DNA of 64,000 bases from Parahaliea maris (lineage in GTDB: Bacteria > Pseudomonadota > Gammaproteobacteria > Pseudomonadales > Halieaceae), in contig NZ_VRZA01000009.1 of assembly GCF_008064665.1 (NCBI RefSeq), positions 78,015-142,014 on the forward strand, written 5' to 3'. Below, in pieces: positions 45,164-54,520 of the stretch; the stretch's first letter is position 1, and each line of letters starts with the position of its first letter. The notes under the pieces are model-generated. The model worked only from the letters and a program-made list of their open reading frames with translations, made no database searches and was not told where the DNA came from. The position numbers and the translations under genes are program-made.

Positions 45164-46062
45164 GCTATTTTATTATAGGTGGCACGGAAAAGGCCGGAAC
45201 GACTTCGGTCTTTGAATACTTTGCCCTGCACCCGCAGATACGTCCATCGCTGCGCAAGGAGACCGACTATTTTCGCCAGCCTCACTGCAGCGAGGACGGG
45301 TACCGCGCACTGTTTTCCCAGAACGACAGTGGGCAGGTTCTCATGGAAGCTTCCCCGGGCTACCTCGGCCTGGCCCGGGATGTCGCACCGCGGATCAGTG
45401 CCACCCTCCCCGACTGTCGGCTGCTGTTCATCCTGCGCGACCCGGTCGAGCGTTTCCAGTCCAGTTACCGCTTCCACCGCAGCAAGTTTTTCATCCCGGA
45501 CTGGCTCGGAATAGACGATTACGTACAGCTCTGCCTGGCCTATGACGAGGGTCGTATCGAGCTGAAAGACACTCCGTTCGACAACCCCTGGTTCATGGAT
45601 GTACTGCCCGCCGGGCGCTACGCCAGTCATCTGCAACATTACCTCGAGCACTTTGACAGCCGGGTATTGCTGCTCGATTTCAACCAGCTCAACCGGGAGC
45701 CCGCCGCCGTCATGCAGCGCCTTTGCGCCGCACTGGAGATCGACGGCGACTTTTTCCGGGACTTCGACTTCTTCCGCGCCAACACCACCTTCCAGGGCCG
45801 CAATCGCTGGCTCCACCGCCAGGGGATGAAAGTGAACCACGCCCTGGAACCTGTGCTGCGCCGCCACCCTAGAGCCAAACGCCGTATTGTCAGCCTGTAC
45901 CGCAAACTGAACGGCGGAGGTACTCCCGAGCAGGCCACCCTGTCCCCCACTTCCGCGAGGCAACTCAGGGACTACTACGCCGACGACGTGGCGCAGGTCA
46001 CGGCCCTGTTGGGATCTGACGCAACATCACCCTTACAGTGGAGACACTTTCATGCCGCATAG
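45160..46062 (+). CDS. Sulfotransferase (PAPS-dependent, polysaccharide type) 1
   Basis: A 300-residue cytoplasmic enzyme of the heparan-sulfate-type sulfotransferase family, which moves sulfate from PAPS to a sugar hydroxyl or amine. The 5'-phosphosulfate loop is IIGGTEKAGTTSVF (residues 5-18) and the 3'-phosphate motif is LRDPVERFQSSYRF near residue 96. The start is GTG at 45160, overlapping the acetyltransferase stop (GTGA). The frame is open far upstream to 44344, but that part overlaps the polymerase and acetyltransferase genes and is not protein-like. It overlaps the GT4 gene by 11 bp. Confidence 0.87.
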   Translation: MSYFIIGGTEKAGTTSVFEYFALHPQIRPSLRKETDYFRQPHCSEDGYRALFSQNDSGQVLMEASPGYLGLARDVAPRISATLPDCRLLFILRDPVERFQSSYRFHRSKFFIPDWLGIDDYVQLCLAYDEGRIELKDTPFDNPWFMDVLPAGRYASHLQHYLEHFDSRVLLLDFNQLNREPAAVMQRLCAALEIDGDFFRDFDFFRANTTFQGRNRWLHRQGMKVNHALEPVLRRHPRAKRRIVSLYRKLNGGGTPEQATLSPTSARQLRDYYADDVAQVTALLGSDATSPLQWRHFHAA

Positions 46063-47119
46063 CATTATCACCGTGAGCACCCAGGCACCCGGAGGTATCC
46101 GCTCTGTCGTAGAGAACTACCAGCAAAGTGACGTGTTCGAGGGCTACGAGGCGCACTGGCTCGCCGCCCACCGCGAAGGCAGCGTCATCTACCGCTGCGG
46201 GTTGTTTCTCTCTTGCCTGGTGCAACTGCTGTGGTTGCGCCTGCGCGGGCACCGGCTGTACCACCTCCACATGGCGATGAAGGGCAGCTTCTATCGCAAG
46301 TCGATCATCCTGTTCCTGCTCAAGCTGAGCCGCGCCCGGGTCATCCTGCACCTGCACGGCTCCGAGTTCGACCAGTACCACGAAACCGCCTCGACGTTGG
46401 TGAAATGGCTGATGCGGCGCACCCTGCTGGCGGCCGACGTGGTCGTGGTGTTGTCCCGTCGCTGGCAGGACACGGTCGCAGAGATCGATAGCACCATTCG
46501 CTCCCAGTTGATTTACAACTACGTGGAGCCCGTTCCCGAAATTGCACTGTCCGGGTCGCTGCTGCAGCACCGGAATACGCCCGGGACGGTGCGCTACGTC
46601 TACATGGGGGAAGTTGGCCAGCGCAAGGGTATCTACGACCTGCTGCCGGCCTTTGCCGAGTTGTGTCGGGTCCAGGACAATGTTGAGCTGATTGTGTGCG
46701 GCAGCGGCGAGATCGAGGCCGCCAGCGCGCTGGCACGTAAATGCGGCGTGGCCGACAAGGTCACGTTTGTCGGCTGGATTTCCGGCGACGACAAGTACGC
46801 GATGCTGGGCAGCGCCGACGTGCTGGTGCTGCCCTCCTACCACGAGGGCCTGCCCATGGCGATCCTGGAGGCGATGAGCCTCGGCAAATGCGTGGTGTCC
46901 TCCACTGTCGGCGGCATCCCGGAGATTATCGCCTCGGGAGAGAACGGCCTGCTGCATCGCCCCGGCGATGTCGCCACCCTGGTAGAGTTGCTCGGCAGGG
47001 CGGCGGATGCGGAGATCCGCGGTGAGCTCGGCCGTCAGGGGCGGAGCAGTTACTACGAGCGGTTTACCCCGAATTCCATCGTGCCCCAGATCAGGAAGCT
47101 CTATCATGAGCTCGCCTGA
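46052..47119 (+). CDS. Glycosyltransferase family 4
   Basis: A 355-residue retaining GT-B glycosyltransferase. The N-terminal domain has LHGSEFDQYH near residue 107, and the C-terminal domain the GT4 donor-site motif EGLPMAILEAMSLGKCVVSS (EX7E) near residue 270, then GGIPEIIASGENGLL. It probably adds a hexose to the lipid-linked repeat unit at the cytoplasmic face. It overlaps the neighbouring genes by 11 and 14 bp, so it is tightly coupled in the operon. Confidence 0.9.
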   Translation: MPHSIITVSTQAPGGIRSVVENYQQSDVFEGYEAHWLAAHREGSVIYRCGLFLSCLVQLLWLRLRGHRLYHLHMAMKGSFYRKSIILFLLKLSRARVILHLHGSEFDQYHETASTLVKWLMRRTLLAADVVVVLSRRWQDTVAEIDSTIRSQLIYNYVEPVPEIALSGSLLQHRNTPGTVRYVYMGEVGQRKGIYDLLPAFAELCRVQDNVELIVCGSGEIEAASALARKCGVADKVTFVGWISGDDKYAMLGSADVLVLPSYHEGLPMAILEAMSLGKCVVSSTVGGIPEIIASGENGLLHRPGDVATLVELLGRAADAEIRGELGRQGRSSYYERFTPNSIVPQIRKLYHELA

Positions 47120-47597
47120 GCAAGCCCCGCGCAAGTTACTGGCCGTGTGCTCCGGTGGTGGTCACCTGATTGAGTTGCTGCGCCTGGCGCCGGCCTTCGA
47201 AGGCCATCAGCTGGTGCTGGCTTCCACCGCCTCCCAGGCCCCGCCGGGGATAGAGGCCATGCGCTACTACTGCCTCACCGACAGCAACGCCAGCCAGAAG
47301 CTGCGGCTGTTACAGACGGCCTGCCAGACCGCCCGCATCGTGTTTCGGGAACGTCCCCGCGCGGTGATTTCAACCGGCGCAGCACCGGGCCTGTTGGCGC
47401 TGGCCTGGGCTCGCCTGTTGGGCTGCCGGTTGATCTGGATCGACAGTATCGCCAACCCGGAGAAAATGTCCCTGTCCGGACGCATCGCCCGGCGCCTCAC
47501 CCCGCACTGCTACACCCAGTGGCAGCACCTGGGCCAGGCCCGGGGCGTCAAGTATCTCGGCAGCATCATGCCCCTGGCGCCAGGGGCAACAGCATGA
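47106..47597 (+). CDS. PssD-like (Alg14-type) glycosyltransferase subunit
   Basis: A 163-residue protein homologous to the Alg14/PssD subunit, which anchors a split GT-B glycosyltransferase at the membrane and binds the acceptor. It starts with KLLAVCSGGGHLIELLRLAPAF and has VISTGAAPGLLALAWARLLG near residue 80. In rhizobia PssD works with PssE to add glucuronic acid. ATG at 47106 overlaps the GT4 gene by 14 bp, and its stop overlaps the PssE-like start by 4 bp, as expected for two subunits of one enzyme. Confidence 0.85.
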   Translation: MSSPEQAPRKLLAVCSGGGHLIELLRLAPAFEGHQLVLASTASQAPPGIEAMRYYCLTDSNASQKLRLLQTACQTARIVFRERPRAVISTGAAPGLLALAWARLLGCRLIWIDSIANPEKMSLSGRIARRLTPHCYTQWQHLGQARGVKYLGSIMPLAPGATA

Positions 47598-48070
47598 TTT
47601 TCCTGACGGTGGGCACCCAGTTACCCTTCGACCGCCTGGTGGAGCTGGTAGACCGTTGGTGCGCCTCCCGCCCGGAACTGGACATCTTCGGCCAGGTCGG
47701 CGCTGGCAGCTACCGGCCCAGGCACTTCAGCCACACCCCGTTCCTGAGCGCCGCCGAAGCCCGCCAGTACTGCGAGCAAGCCGAGCTGATCATTGGCCAT
47801 GTGGGAATCGGATCCATCTTTACCGCACTGGAACTCGGCAAACCCATTCTGATGATGCCGCGCCTTGCACGTCACGGCGAACACCGTGACGACCACCAGG
47901 AACAGACATTGCGCTACTTCGCCTCAATACCGGGGTGCTACCCCTTCGCCACAGTGCAGGAACTGGAGGCCGCCGTGGAATACGTTCGCAGCACCGAATC
48001 CACCCAGACCGCTCTCCCGCCCTTTGCCCCGGAAAGTACCCTGAATGCCGTAAAGAGGTTGCTTGCCTGA
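47594..48070 (+). CDS. PssE-like (Alg13-type) glycosyltransferase subunit
   Basis: A 158-residue catalytic partner of the PssD-like subunit, corresponding to the C-terminal half of a family 28 glycosyltransferase. The start MIFLTVGTQLPFDRLVELVD and the donor-site region IIGHVGIGSIFTALELGKP (about residues 70-88), with MMPRLARHGEHRDDHQ after it, are typical. ATG at 47594 overlaps the previous stop (ATGA). The sugar donor (UDP-glucuronate or UDP-GlcNAc in relatives) cannot be read from the sequence. Confidence 0.87.
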   Translation: MIFLTVGTQLPFDRLVELVDRWCASRPELDIFGQVGAGSYRPRHFSHTPFLSAAEARQYCEQAELIIGHVGIGSIFTALELGKPILMMPRLARHGEHRDDHQEQTLRYFASIPGCYPFATVQELEAAVEYVRSTESTQTALPPFAPESTLNAVKRLLA

Positions 48071-48071
48071 C

Positions 48072-48995
48072 ATGACCGCATCAAACATTGAAGTACCGCC
48101 GCCGATCACTTTCATCACCGGTTACCCGCGTTCCGGAACCACCTTGCTGGCAAACCAGCTCAACCGGCTGCACAGCGTTGTCGTCGGTCCGGAGAGCCAG
48201 TATTTCCGCTCAGCCTACAAGCGCCTGAAAAAAGCCCGCTCGGGACGCCAGTTCCTGGCCGTCCTGCTCGAGGACTCACGTCTGCGTGACTTTGGGCTGA
48301 GCGACGAGGAGATGCTCGAAGCAGTACGCAGCAGCGGCTTTGATCGCGATCGCTTCCTGCACGGCTTCCTTGCCATGCACGCTGCATCGGCGGGCCTGGC
48401 GTCACCGGCCCGCCTGCTGGAGAAGTCCCCGGGGCACATCCTCTATACGCGCCAGATCCTGGCCTGCTATCCGGAAGCCTCGTTCATCTACCTGGTAAAG
48501 GACCCCCGGGACGTAGTGAACTCGAACCTCAAGGTGGACTGGATTCACTCCAACGTCGCCAAACACTGCGCCGCCTGGAATATGTACAACGACGCCTTCA
48601 TCCGACTCCACCGGCAATTCCCCGGCCGGGTTCACCTGCTGCGCTTCGAGGATCTGGTAACCGAGCAGCACCTGCAACTGCGCAAGTTGTGCCAGTTTCT
48701 CGACATCCCCTATCGCCTGGACGAGGACAAGCAAAGCACTGCTGTACCCGACTGGGAGGCGGAGTGGAAAGCGGAAGCCGCGGGAGACATCGACCCCGGC
48801 AAGGCCTACCTCTGGCAGCGGGAGGAGGACACACGGCAGCACAAACTGGTCAGCGCCATGACCCGGCACTATCGCGACCTGTTCGGTTATGACCGCGTGC
48901 CCGAGGGCGTCTCGCCCCGCTTTCTGCCGCGCGCCTGGGCCTATAACAGCCCCGCCTACAAGTCCCTGCTGCGTTTTCGCCGCGTCTACCTGTAG
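48072..48995 (+). CDS. Sulfotransferase (PAPS-dependent) 2
   Basis: A 307-residue sulfotransferase-family protein distinct from the first one. The 5'-phosphosulfate loop is ITGYPRSGTTLLANQL (about residues 15-30), and the 3'-phosphate motif is LVKDPRDVVNSNLKV near residue 145. A LRFEDLVTEQ segment follows, as in Sulfotransfer_1/3 families. I chose ATG at 48072 (AGAGG upstream); TTG at 48063 is possible. Two sulfotransferases in one operon suggest sulfation at two positions or on two sugars. Confidence 0.87.
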   Translation: MTASNIEVPPPITFITGYPRSGTTLLANQLNRLHSVVVGPESQYFRSAYKRLKKARSGRQFLAVLLEDSRLRDFGLSDEEMLEAVRSSGFDRDRFLHGFLAMHAASAGLASPARLLEKSPGHILYTRQILACYPEASFIYLVKDPRDVVNSNLKVDWIHSNVAKHCAAWNMYNDAFIRLHRQFPGRVHLLRFEDLVTEQHLQLRKLCQFLDIPYRLDEDKQSTAVPDWEAEWKAEAAGDIDPGKAYLWQREEDTRQHKLVSAMTRHYRDLFGYDRVPEGVSPRFLPRAWAYNSPAYKSLLRFRRVYL

Positions 48996-49001
48996 TTGCC
49001 C

Positions 49002-50312
49002 GTGATCAGTCTCTGGCAACGTATCGGCAATCGGGACCTTCTCTCCAGGAGCGCCCTGGCGATGGCGCTGAAGGTGCTGTCCTCGGTGTGCATGCTGGGC
49101 TTTAACCTGCTGGTAGTGCACCACTACCAGCCGGGTATCGCCGGCGAGTTCTTTCTCTGCGTCACCCTCGTTCTCATCACCAGCCAGGTGGCACGCTTCG
49201 GCATGGATAACGTACTGGTGCGGCGTGTCTCGGTGCTGGTGAGCCAGCAGGACCACGCCAGCCTCTCACGCCTGTGCAGCAGTGCACTGCTGGCCACCCT
49301 GTTGGCAGGCCTGGGACTGGCGGCCTTACTGCACTGGAGCGCCGGGCCGCTGTCGGCCACGCTGTTTTCCAACCCGGGCATGGCGCCAATGGTAGCCATT
49401 ATGGCACTGGCCACGCCCTTCTATGCCTTGTGCCTGCTGACCAGCTACATCAACCAGGGACTGGGTCGGGTACCGCTGCACATCATCAGCCTCAATCTCG
49501 GCCAGGTGTCCATCGCCTCGTTGCTGCTGGTAGTCGCGGTCCAGGCCGCGGGCATGGCCCCATCGGCCACCCTGTTGGGGACCTGCTACGTGGGCGGTTG
49601 CGCCCTGATGATGCTGTACACCCTGGTAGCCACCGGTCGCCGGGTCGCCCTGCGCCCGGCCAGCGCCCGCGCGAATGAAGCGCTGCCGCTGATCAGGGAA
49701 TCGGCACCGCTGTATATGGTGGCGCTGACCCAGCTGGTGATGGTGTGGAGCAGCCAGCTGCTACTCGGGGTCTGGGCAGAACCGGCCGACGTAGCGGTCT
49801 ACACCATCGCCCAACGGGTCGCCATGGTCACCAGTTTTGTGCTGGTGGCGGTCAACAGTGTCGTGGCGCCACGCTTCGCCGTGCTCTATCACGATGGCAA
49901 GCTGGCGGAGCTGGAAGCCCTGTCACGCCTGTCGGTAAGAATGATGCTGGCCATGGCGACACCGCTGCTGCTGCTCATGCTGCTGTTTCCCCAGTGGATA
50001 CTCGCCATCTTTGGCACCACCTACAGTGCCGGGGCTGCGGTGCTGATAGTGTTGGCACTCGGCCAGTTCGTCAACGTGGTGACCGGCCCCGTAGGTTACC
50101 TGCTACAGATGTCCGGCCACTACCGGGAAGTGCGCAACAACACCCTGATCGCCGCTGTGACGGCCCTGGCGCTCAATGCCCTGCTGACACCCCGCCACGG
50201 CGCCATGGGGGCCGCCATTGCAGCGGCTGTCGCGCTGTCGGTGGTCAATCTGCTGGGGCTCTGGCAGGTGCGGAAAAACCTCGGCTTCCGCCTGGCGCCC
50301 GGGATGGCCTGA
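49002..50312 (+). CDS. Polysaccharide flippase (Wzx-like, MATE/MOP superfamily)
   Basis: A 436-residue inner-membrane protein with 12-14 hydrophobic segments, related to oligosaccharide flippases that move undecaprenyl-linked repeat units to the periplasm. Conserved features include the N-terminal SALAMALKVLSSVCMLGFNLLV helix and LALGQFVNVVTGPVGYLLQM near residue 355. The start is uncertain: GTG at 49002 or TTG at 48996, neither with a clear ribosome site, probably coupled to the preceding stop (48993-48995). Last gene of the plus arm. Confidence 0.85.
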   Translation: MISLWQRIGNRDLLSRSALAMALKVLSSVCMLGFNLLVVHHYQPGIAGEFFLCVTLVLITSQVARFGMDNVLVRRVSVLVSQQDHASLSRLCSSALLATLLAGLGLAALLHWSAGPLSATLFSNPGMAPMVAIMALATPFYALCLLTSYINQGLGRVPLHIISLNLGQVSIASLLLVVAVQAAGMAPSATLLGTCYVGGCALMMLYTLVATGRRVALRPASARANEALPLIRESAPLYMVALTQLVMVWSSQLLLGVWAEPADVAVYTIAQRVAMVTSFVLVAVNSVVAPRFAVLYHDGKLAELEALSRLSVRMMLAMATPLLLLMLLFPQWILAIFGTTYSAGAAVLIVLALGQFVNVVTGPVGYLLQMSGHYREVRNNTLIAAVTALALNALLTPRHGAMGAAIAAAVALSVVNLLGLWQVRKNLGFRLAPGMA

Positions 50313-50357
50313 GGCCGGGAAGTCGGTTAACGTTGGCGAAAAATGTCAGATTCGAAG

Positions 50358-51221
50358 TCAGCGCCCCACCGTATTCAGGTCATCGCTACCGTCCGGCGTG
50401 AATGTGCGCTGCGTGGCTAACACGCAGTACTGTGCAATCTGCAGGTAATCCCCGCTCGCCTGGCGGCTGGCTTCACAGACCGGGTCCCAGGCCTGGTAAG
50501 ACGCCACCATGCTGGATGCGATCTCCGGATTGCGGCCGAGTGCACGATCGATATTGGCCAGGGCCAGCGTCCGGGACTCCGCTTGCAGATCTCCCCAGTG
50601 CTCCAGCGCAAGGTCCGCCGCGAACAGCTGCACATCCTCCAGCCAGGGCCCGAATCGCGTCACATTGTCCAGCGCCCGGTAGAATTCCGGCTGGTAGGTG
50701 CGTTGCAACACGTACTCCGTGCGTGCGATATCCCACCAGTGGTACGGCCAGGTAGGGCGCAGGCTGGCGGCCTGCTCGAAGGAGGCAAGAGCCTGCTCGG
50801 CGCCGCGACGTATATCGTCCAGGGGCAGGCTTCGGTCCTCGAAACGGAACTGGTAGAGGCGGCCGCGATTGGCGTGCAACTCCGGATTGCCCGGCGCCAG
50901 TGCGAGTGCTTTTTCCAGAGCCGCGCGGGCTGTATCCCAGTCGCGTGGATCAGGTGAAAAAGGAACCTCTTCCGGAGACACAGATAATTCCGCGCCATCC
51001 TCCGCGGAATGACCTGCAGCCATACTTGCCCGGGCGGCTTCGGCCATGGCGACAGCCTGGGCCGCCACCCGATCCTCCTGCCACTGTTCCATCAACTGCA
51101 GGGCCGGTACAGCGTAAATCGCGGCGGCCGCCTCCCGCACGACCAGCGCCCCGGCCCAGGTCAGCCCGAGGATCGCGCCGACCGCTGCGCCGCGTCCCGC
51201 CGCTGTTTTCAATGTCGTCAT
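50358..51221 (-). CDS. VpsP-like polysaccharide biosynthesis TPR protein
   Basis: A 287-residue protein with one N-terminal membrane segment (about residues 14-40) and TPR-like helices (ARAALEKALALAPGNPELHANRG near residue 98, ALASFEQAASLRPTWPYHWWD near residue 145). It resembles VpsP of the Vibrio/Shewanella-type EPS export systems, whose role is accessory. It is the last gene of the minus arm, 20 bp after the PHP phosphatase. ATG at 51221 has AAGG directly upstream. Confidence 0.7.
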   Translation of the reverse strand: MTTLKTAAGRGAAVGAILGLTWAGALVVREAAAAIYAVPALQLMEQWQEDRVAAQAVAMAEAARASMAAGHSAEDGAELSVSPEEVPFSPDPRDWDTARAALEKALALAPGNPELHANRGRLYQFRFEDRSLPLDDIRRGAEQALASFEQAASLRPTWPYHWWDIARTEYVLQRTYQPEFYRALDNVTRFGPWLEDVQLFAADLALEHWGDLQAESRTLALANIDRALGRNPEIASSMVASYQAWDPVCEASRQASGDYLQIAQYCVLATQRTFTPDGSDDLNTVGR

Positions 51222-51241
51222 ACCTTGGGGCCGTCTGTCGT

Positions 51242-52294
51242 TTACTTGTTAATAGGTGATCGGTCCCGGTTCGCCGGGGCCTCCAGCGAGCCAGGAGACA
51301 GTTCCAGCGGGCCAGAAATCGGTTCCTGCGGGCCGGTCCGGGCCGTGGCGCGGCGCAACTCCCGCTGTACCCAGCGTGTCACCTGCCCATCGAGCAACCT
51401 GACCAGTTCCCGGTGGTACTGCCGCGCCAGTTCTTCACCCGACCGGGAATCCGAATTCGCAGCCGCTCCACCCAGCTGGCGCTGCAGGCGTTCATCGATC
51501 AGGTTCACCAGCAGCGTTTCCAGTGACGCGGGTCTATTGGCCGGGGTTGCCGGCGCTGAAGGGACGGGCTTGCGGAACTGGCTGGCGACAATCCGCAGCG
51601 GCAGGGAGTGGGCCATGACACCCGCCGCCTCATCGCCGACCACCTGGGCCGCCGCGGCCATCCCCTCGCGCATCAGCGGCGGCCGCGCCGACACATTGTG
51701 CGCGTCGCTGGCCAGCAGCTTGTCGGCATCCGTTTCCAGCAGGCTTAGCGCCGTGCGCTGGGCGCGCTCGCCGAAGCGGCCACACACCGATGCCGCGGTG
51801 AGCTGGAGGATACAGCCCATATCGATAAAGGGTGCGAGTTTTCCGGGGTCGCGCATCACGTCCTTGTTGCGCTCGGGGTGAGCGATAACAGGCCGCACCC
51901 TCATCTTCAGCAGCCTCGCTACCAGTTTGTCGGCACCCAGCGGAATGTGGCCATGGGGAAATTCCAGCAGCATGATCCTGTAACCACCCATTTCACCGAG
52001 AAAGGGCACACGGCCCTGCTCGATCATCCCGGGGATTTCCGGCGACAGACGAACTTCCGCAGCAAACCCGACTTTCAGGGGAATATCGGCTTCGGCCAGC
52101 GCAGCGCGAAACCGCTGGGTATGGCGGGCGATCTCGTCGGCGAAGTTTTCCCAGCGGCCCGGATGCAGGTGCGGCGTCATGATCGCGCAGCGCACACCGT
52201 TATCTACCGATGCGCGTGCCAGCGCCAGCGCTTCATCGAGGTTGGCAGCGCCGTCGTCGATGCCGGGCAGGAAGTGGCAGTGCAGATCAATCAT
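51242..52294 (-). CDS. PHP-type protein-tyrosine phosphatase (CpsB/YwqE family) with C-terminal extension
   Basis: A metal-dependent phosphatase that removes phosphate from the tyrosine kinase of Wzy-type polysaccharide systems. The 350-residue protein has the PHP metal-binding motifs IDLHCHFLPGIDDGA (2-16), TPHLHPGRW near residue 40, VIAHPERN near residue 135 and ASDAHN near residue 195. The family is usually about 250 residues; here about 100 extra residues, Ala/Arg/Glu-rich and probably helical then disordered, follow the domain. It overlaps the kinase gene by 4 bp, which fits a kinase-phosphatase pair. Confidence 0.88.
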   Translation of the reverse strand: MIDLHCHFLPGIDDGAANLDEALALARASVDNGVRCAIMTPHLHPGRWENFADEIARHTQRFRAALAEADIPLKVGFAAEVRLSPEIPGMIEQGRVPFLGEMGGYRIMLLEFPHGHIPLGADKLVARLLKMRVRPVIAHPERNKDVMRDPGKLAPFIDMGCILQLTAASVCGRFGERAQRTALSLLETDADKLLASDAHNVSARPPLMREGMAAAAQVVGDEAAGVMAHSLPLRIVASQFRKPVPSAPATPANRPASLETLLVNLIDERLQRQLGGAAANSDSRSGEELARQYHRELVRLLDGQVTRWVQRELRRATARTGPQEPISGPLELSPGSLEAPANRDRSPINK

Positions 52295-54495
52295 GCGGGC
52301 TGGGAGTCGTAGGATTCATAGTATCCCCCGTAGCCATAATCCCCGTATTTTTCTGCCTTCTTGACGTCCAGGCGGTTCAACACCACACCGGTGATCGGCG
52401 CGCGGGTCTGGGTGAGATGTCCGAGACCGATCGTCACCTTGTGAGCGGAGGTGGCATCGGCCTTGACCACGTAAACAACGGAGTCCACATGGGTGGCAAT
52501 AACCCGGGCATCGCTCACCGGCAGCACCGGCGGGCAATCGATGATAACCCGGTCGTAGCGTTCACCGAGAGCGGACAACAGTTCCCGCAGGCGCCTGGAG
52601 GACAACAGCTCCAGGGGGTTGGGCGGCACCACACCGGCACCGATCACGTCCACGTTCTGGCCCGCCATACTGACGATAGCCTCTTCCAGGCGGGCCTTGC
52701 CCGCCACCAGTTCGGCCAGGCCTGCCCGTGCCCGCGGCAATGCCAGTTCCCTGGCCACGCTCGGGCGCCGCATATCGGCATCCACCAGCAGTACCCGCTC
52801 CATCTTCGAGAAGGCCAGTGCCAGGTTGATGGAGGTCGTCGTCTTGCCCTCATTGGCCACCGAAGAGGTCACCATGATGGTCCGATAGGGCTCATCCAGG
52901 CTGGACAGGGCTATACCAGTACGAACCGTGCGCACCGCCTCCGCGTAGCCGTTCTGGTCGCCATCGACAAACAGCGGCACTCCCTCCCGGCCTTCCGGTA
53001 TATCCACCAGGGGCAGCATACCCAGCAGGGACTGATCGAGTTTTTCCTCGACGTCCTCGGCACTCTTGATGGTGTTGTCCAGAGCATCCAGCAGGAAGGC
53101 CGCCACTACACCCAGGGCAAGGCTCAGGAAGAACGCCAGTGCCACGAACAGGCGCTTGTTTGGCTTGACCGGGTCCGCCGGGATTATGGCATCGCTGATG
53201 ATGCGGGCATTGACCGGCTGCATGTCATCGGTCTGCGACGTCTCCTTCACCCGGTTGTAAAACATGTCATACAGCTGGCGGTTACTCTCCACTTCCTGCT
53301 GCAGGGCGCGCAGTTCGGAGCCCTTGCGGCCGACCACGTGATAGCGCCCCTTGGCCTGGTCGAGGGCCTCGGTGATCGCCGCTTCTTCCTGCTGGGCTTC
53401 TTCGTAACGCGTGCGAATGCTGTCCGCGACGCTGCCAATATGCCGGGCCAGGCTTTCGTTGGCCGCCGCCAGCTCGGACTCTGCCGCAATCATCTTGGGG
53501 TGACGGGGCCCGTAGCGCTTGGCCAACTCGGCCACCTGTATCTCGGCCTCGGCGGTGGCCTGGCGGAAAGTCTGCACCAGGGAGTCGTTGAGCACCCCCG
53601 GCAGGGAACTCAGTTCACTCACCGATACTGCGGCATCGCGCAGTTGCTGCACCTGCATGTAAGCGGTCTTGGACTGGGAGACCTGGCGCCGCACTTCAAT
53701 CAGCCGGCTGGTCAGCTCGTCGATTTCCTTGGCGGGCAAGGATTGCAGGCCGTCCACATCCACCAGCTGCTCCTGTTCCCGGAACGCCTGCAGGCGCTCC
53801 TCCGACAACTGGAGATTGTCGCGCAATTCGTCCAGCCGGCGACGCATCCAGGACTCCGCGCGCTCGGTCACTTCCATCCGCGCATCGAGCATACTGTCGA
53901 TATAGGCCTCCGCGTGAGCGTTGGCGACGCCTTCGGCCAGCGCGGGATCGGTGGACTCGAAACGCACATGCACCAGCTGCGTATCCTTCACCGGATCGAT
54001 AATGAGGTTTTTCAGATAGGGTGTGGTGAGTTCATAAACCGGGTCCACTTCCACCGCGGCCGTGGAAGATCCGCCGAGAAACGGCAGCCAGCGACCGAGC
54101 CCGCCGGGCTCCTCACCCTCCACCGCCTGCGGTGCAAAGACCGGGTTCTCCGTCAGGGAGAGACGGCGAATGACCCGCTCCGCCAACGGCCGCGACTTGA
54201 GAATTTCAAACTGGGTTTCGTAGTACTGCCTGGCACCCGTGTCGAAGCCGTAAACCTCCTCGATGGACACCAGGTTGGTGCTTTTGGACTCGATCAACAG
54301 GGTGGCCGAAGCCTGGTACACGGGGGTGATCGCCAGGGTCACCAGCAGGGTGATCAGGCTGACGATACCCGCCAGGCCCAGAATCGCCCACTTCTTGCGA
54401 TCGACCACGTCGATGTAGTGACGGAAGTCGAAGTCGTCTTCACGGCTCCACCCGCCACGAACTGGCAGCGCGGCTATTTCTCGCAGGTCATTCAT
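52291..54495 (-). CDS. Wzc-like polysaccharide co-polymerase and tyrosine autokinase
   Basis: A 734-residue inner-membrane protein controlling chain length and export. It has N- and C-terminal membrane segments (about 35-55 and 440-460) around a periplasmic Wzz/coiled-coil domain. The cytoplasmic BY-kinase follows: Walker A SSVANEGKTTTS near residue 545, Walker A' VLLVDADMRRPS near residue 570, Walker B VIIDCPPVLP near residue 648. The C-terminal tail YGDYGYGGYYESYD has six tyrosines, the autophosphorylation cluster. It follows the Wza-like gene by 25 bp and overlaps the phosphatase gene by 4 bp. Confidence 0.93.
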   Translation of the reverse strand: MNDLREIAALPVRGGWSREDDFDFRHYIDVVDRKKWAILGLAGIVSLITLLVTLAITPVYQASATLLIESKSTNLVSIEEVYGFDTGARQYYETQFEILKSRPLAERVIRRLSLTENPVFAPQAVEGEEPGGLGRWLPFLGGSSTAAVEVDPVYELTTPYLKNLIIDPVKDTQLVHVRFESTDPALAEGVANAHAEAYIDSMLDARMEVTERAESWMRRRLDELRDNLQLSEERLQAFREQEQLVDVDGLQSLPAKEIDELTSRLIEVRRQVSQSKTAYMQVQQLRDAAVSVSELSSLPGVLNDSLVQTFRQATAEAEIQVAELAKRYGPRHPKMIAAESELAAANESLARHIGSVADSIRTRYEEAQQEEAAITEALDQAKGRYHVVGRKGSELRALQQEVESNRQLYDMFYNRVKETSQTDDMQPVNARIISDAIIPADPVKPNKRLFVALAFFLSLALGVVAAFLLDALDNTIKSAEDVEEKLDQSLLGMLPLVDIPEGREGVPLFVDGDQNGYAEAVRTVRTGIALSSLDEPYRTIMVTSSVANEGKTTTSINLALAFSKMERVLLVDADMRRPSVARELALPRARAGLAELVAGKARLEEAIVSMAGQNVDVIGAGVVPPNPLELLSSRRLRELLSALGERYDRVIIDCPPVLPVSDARVIATHVDSVVYVVKADATSAHKVTIGLGHLTQTRAPITGVVLNRLDVKKAEKYGDYGYGGYYESYDSQPA

Positions 54496-54520
54496 GTCGA
54501 TCCAATCCGGTCTGTCAGTG

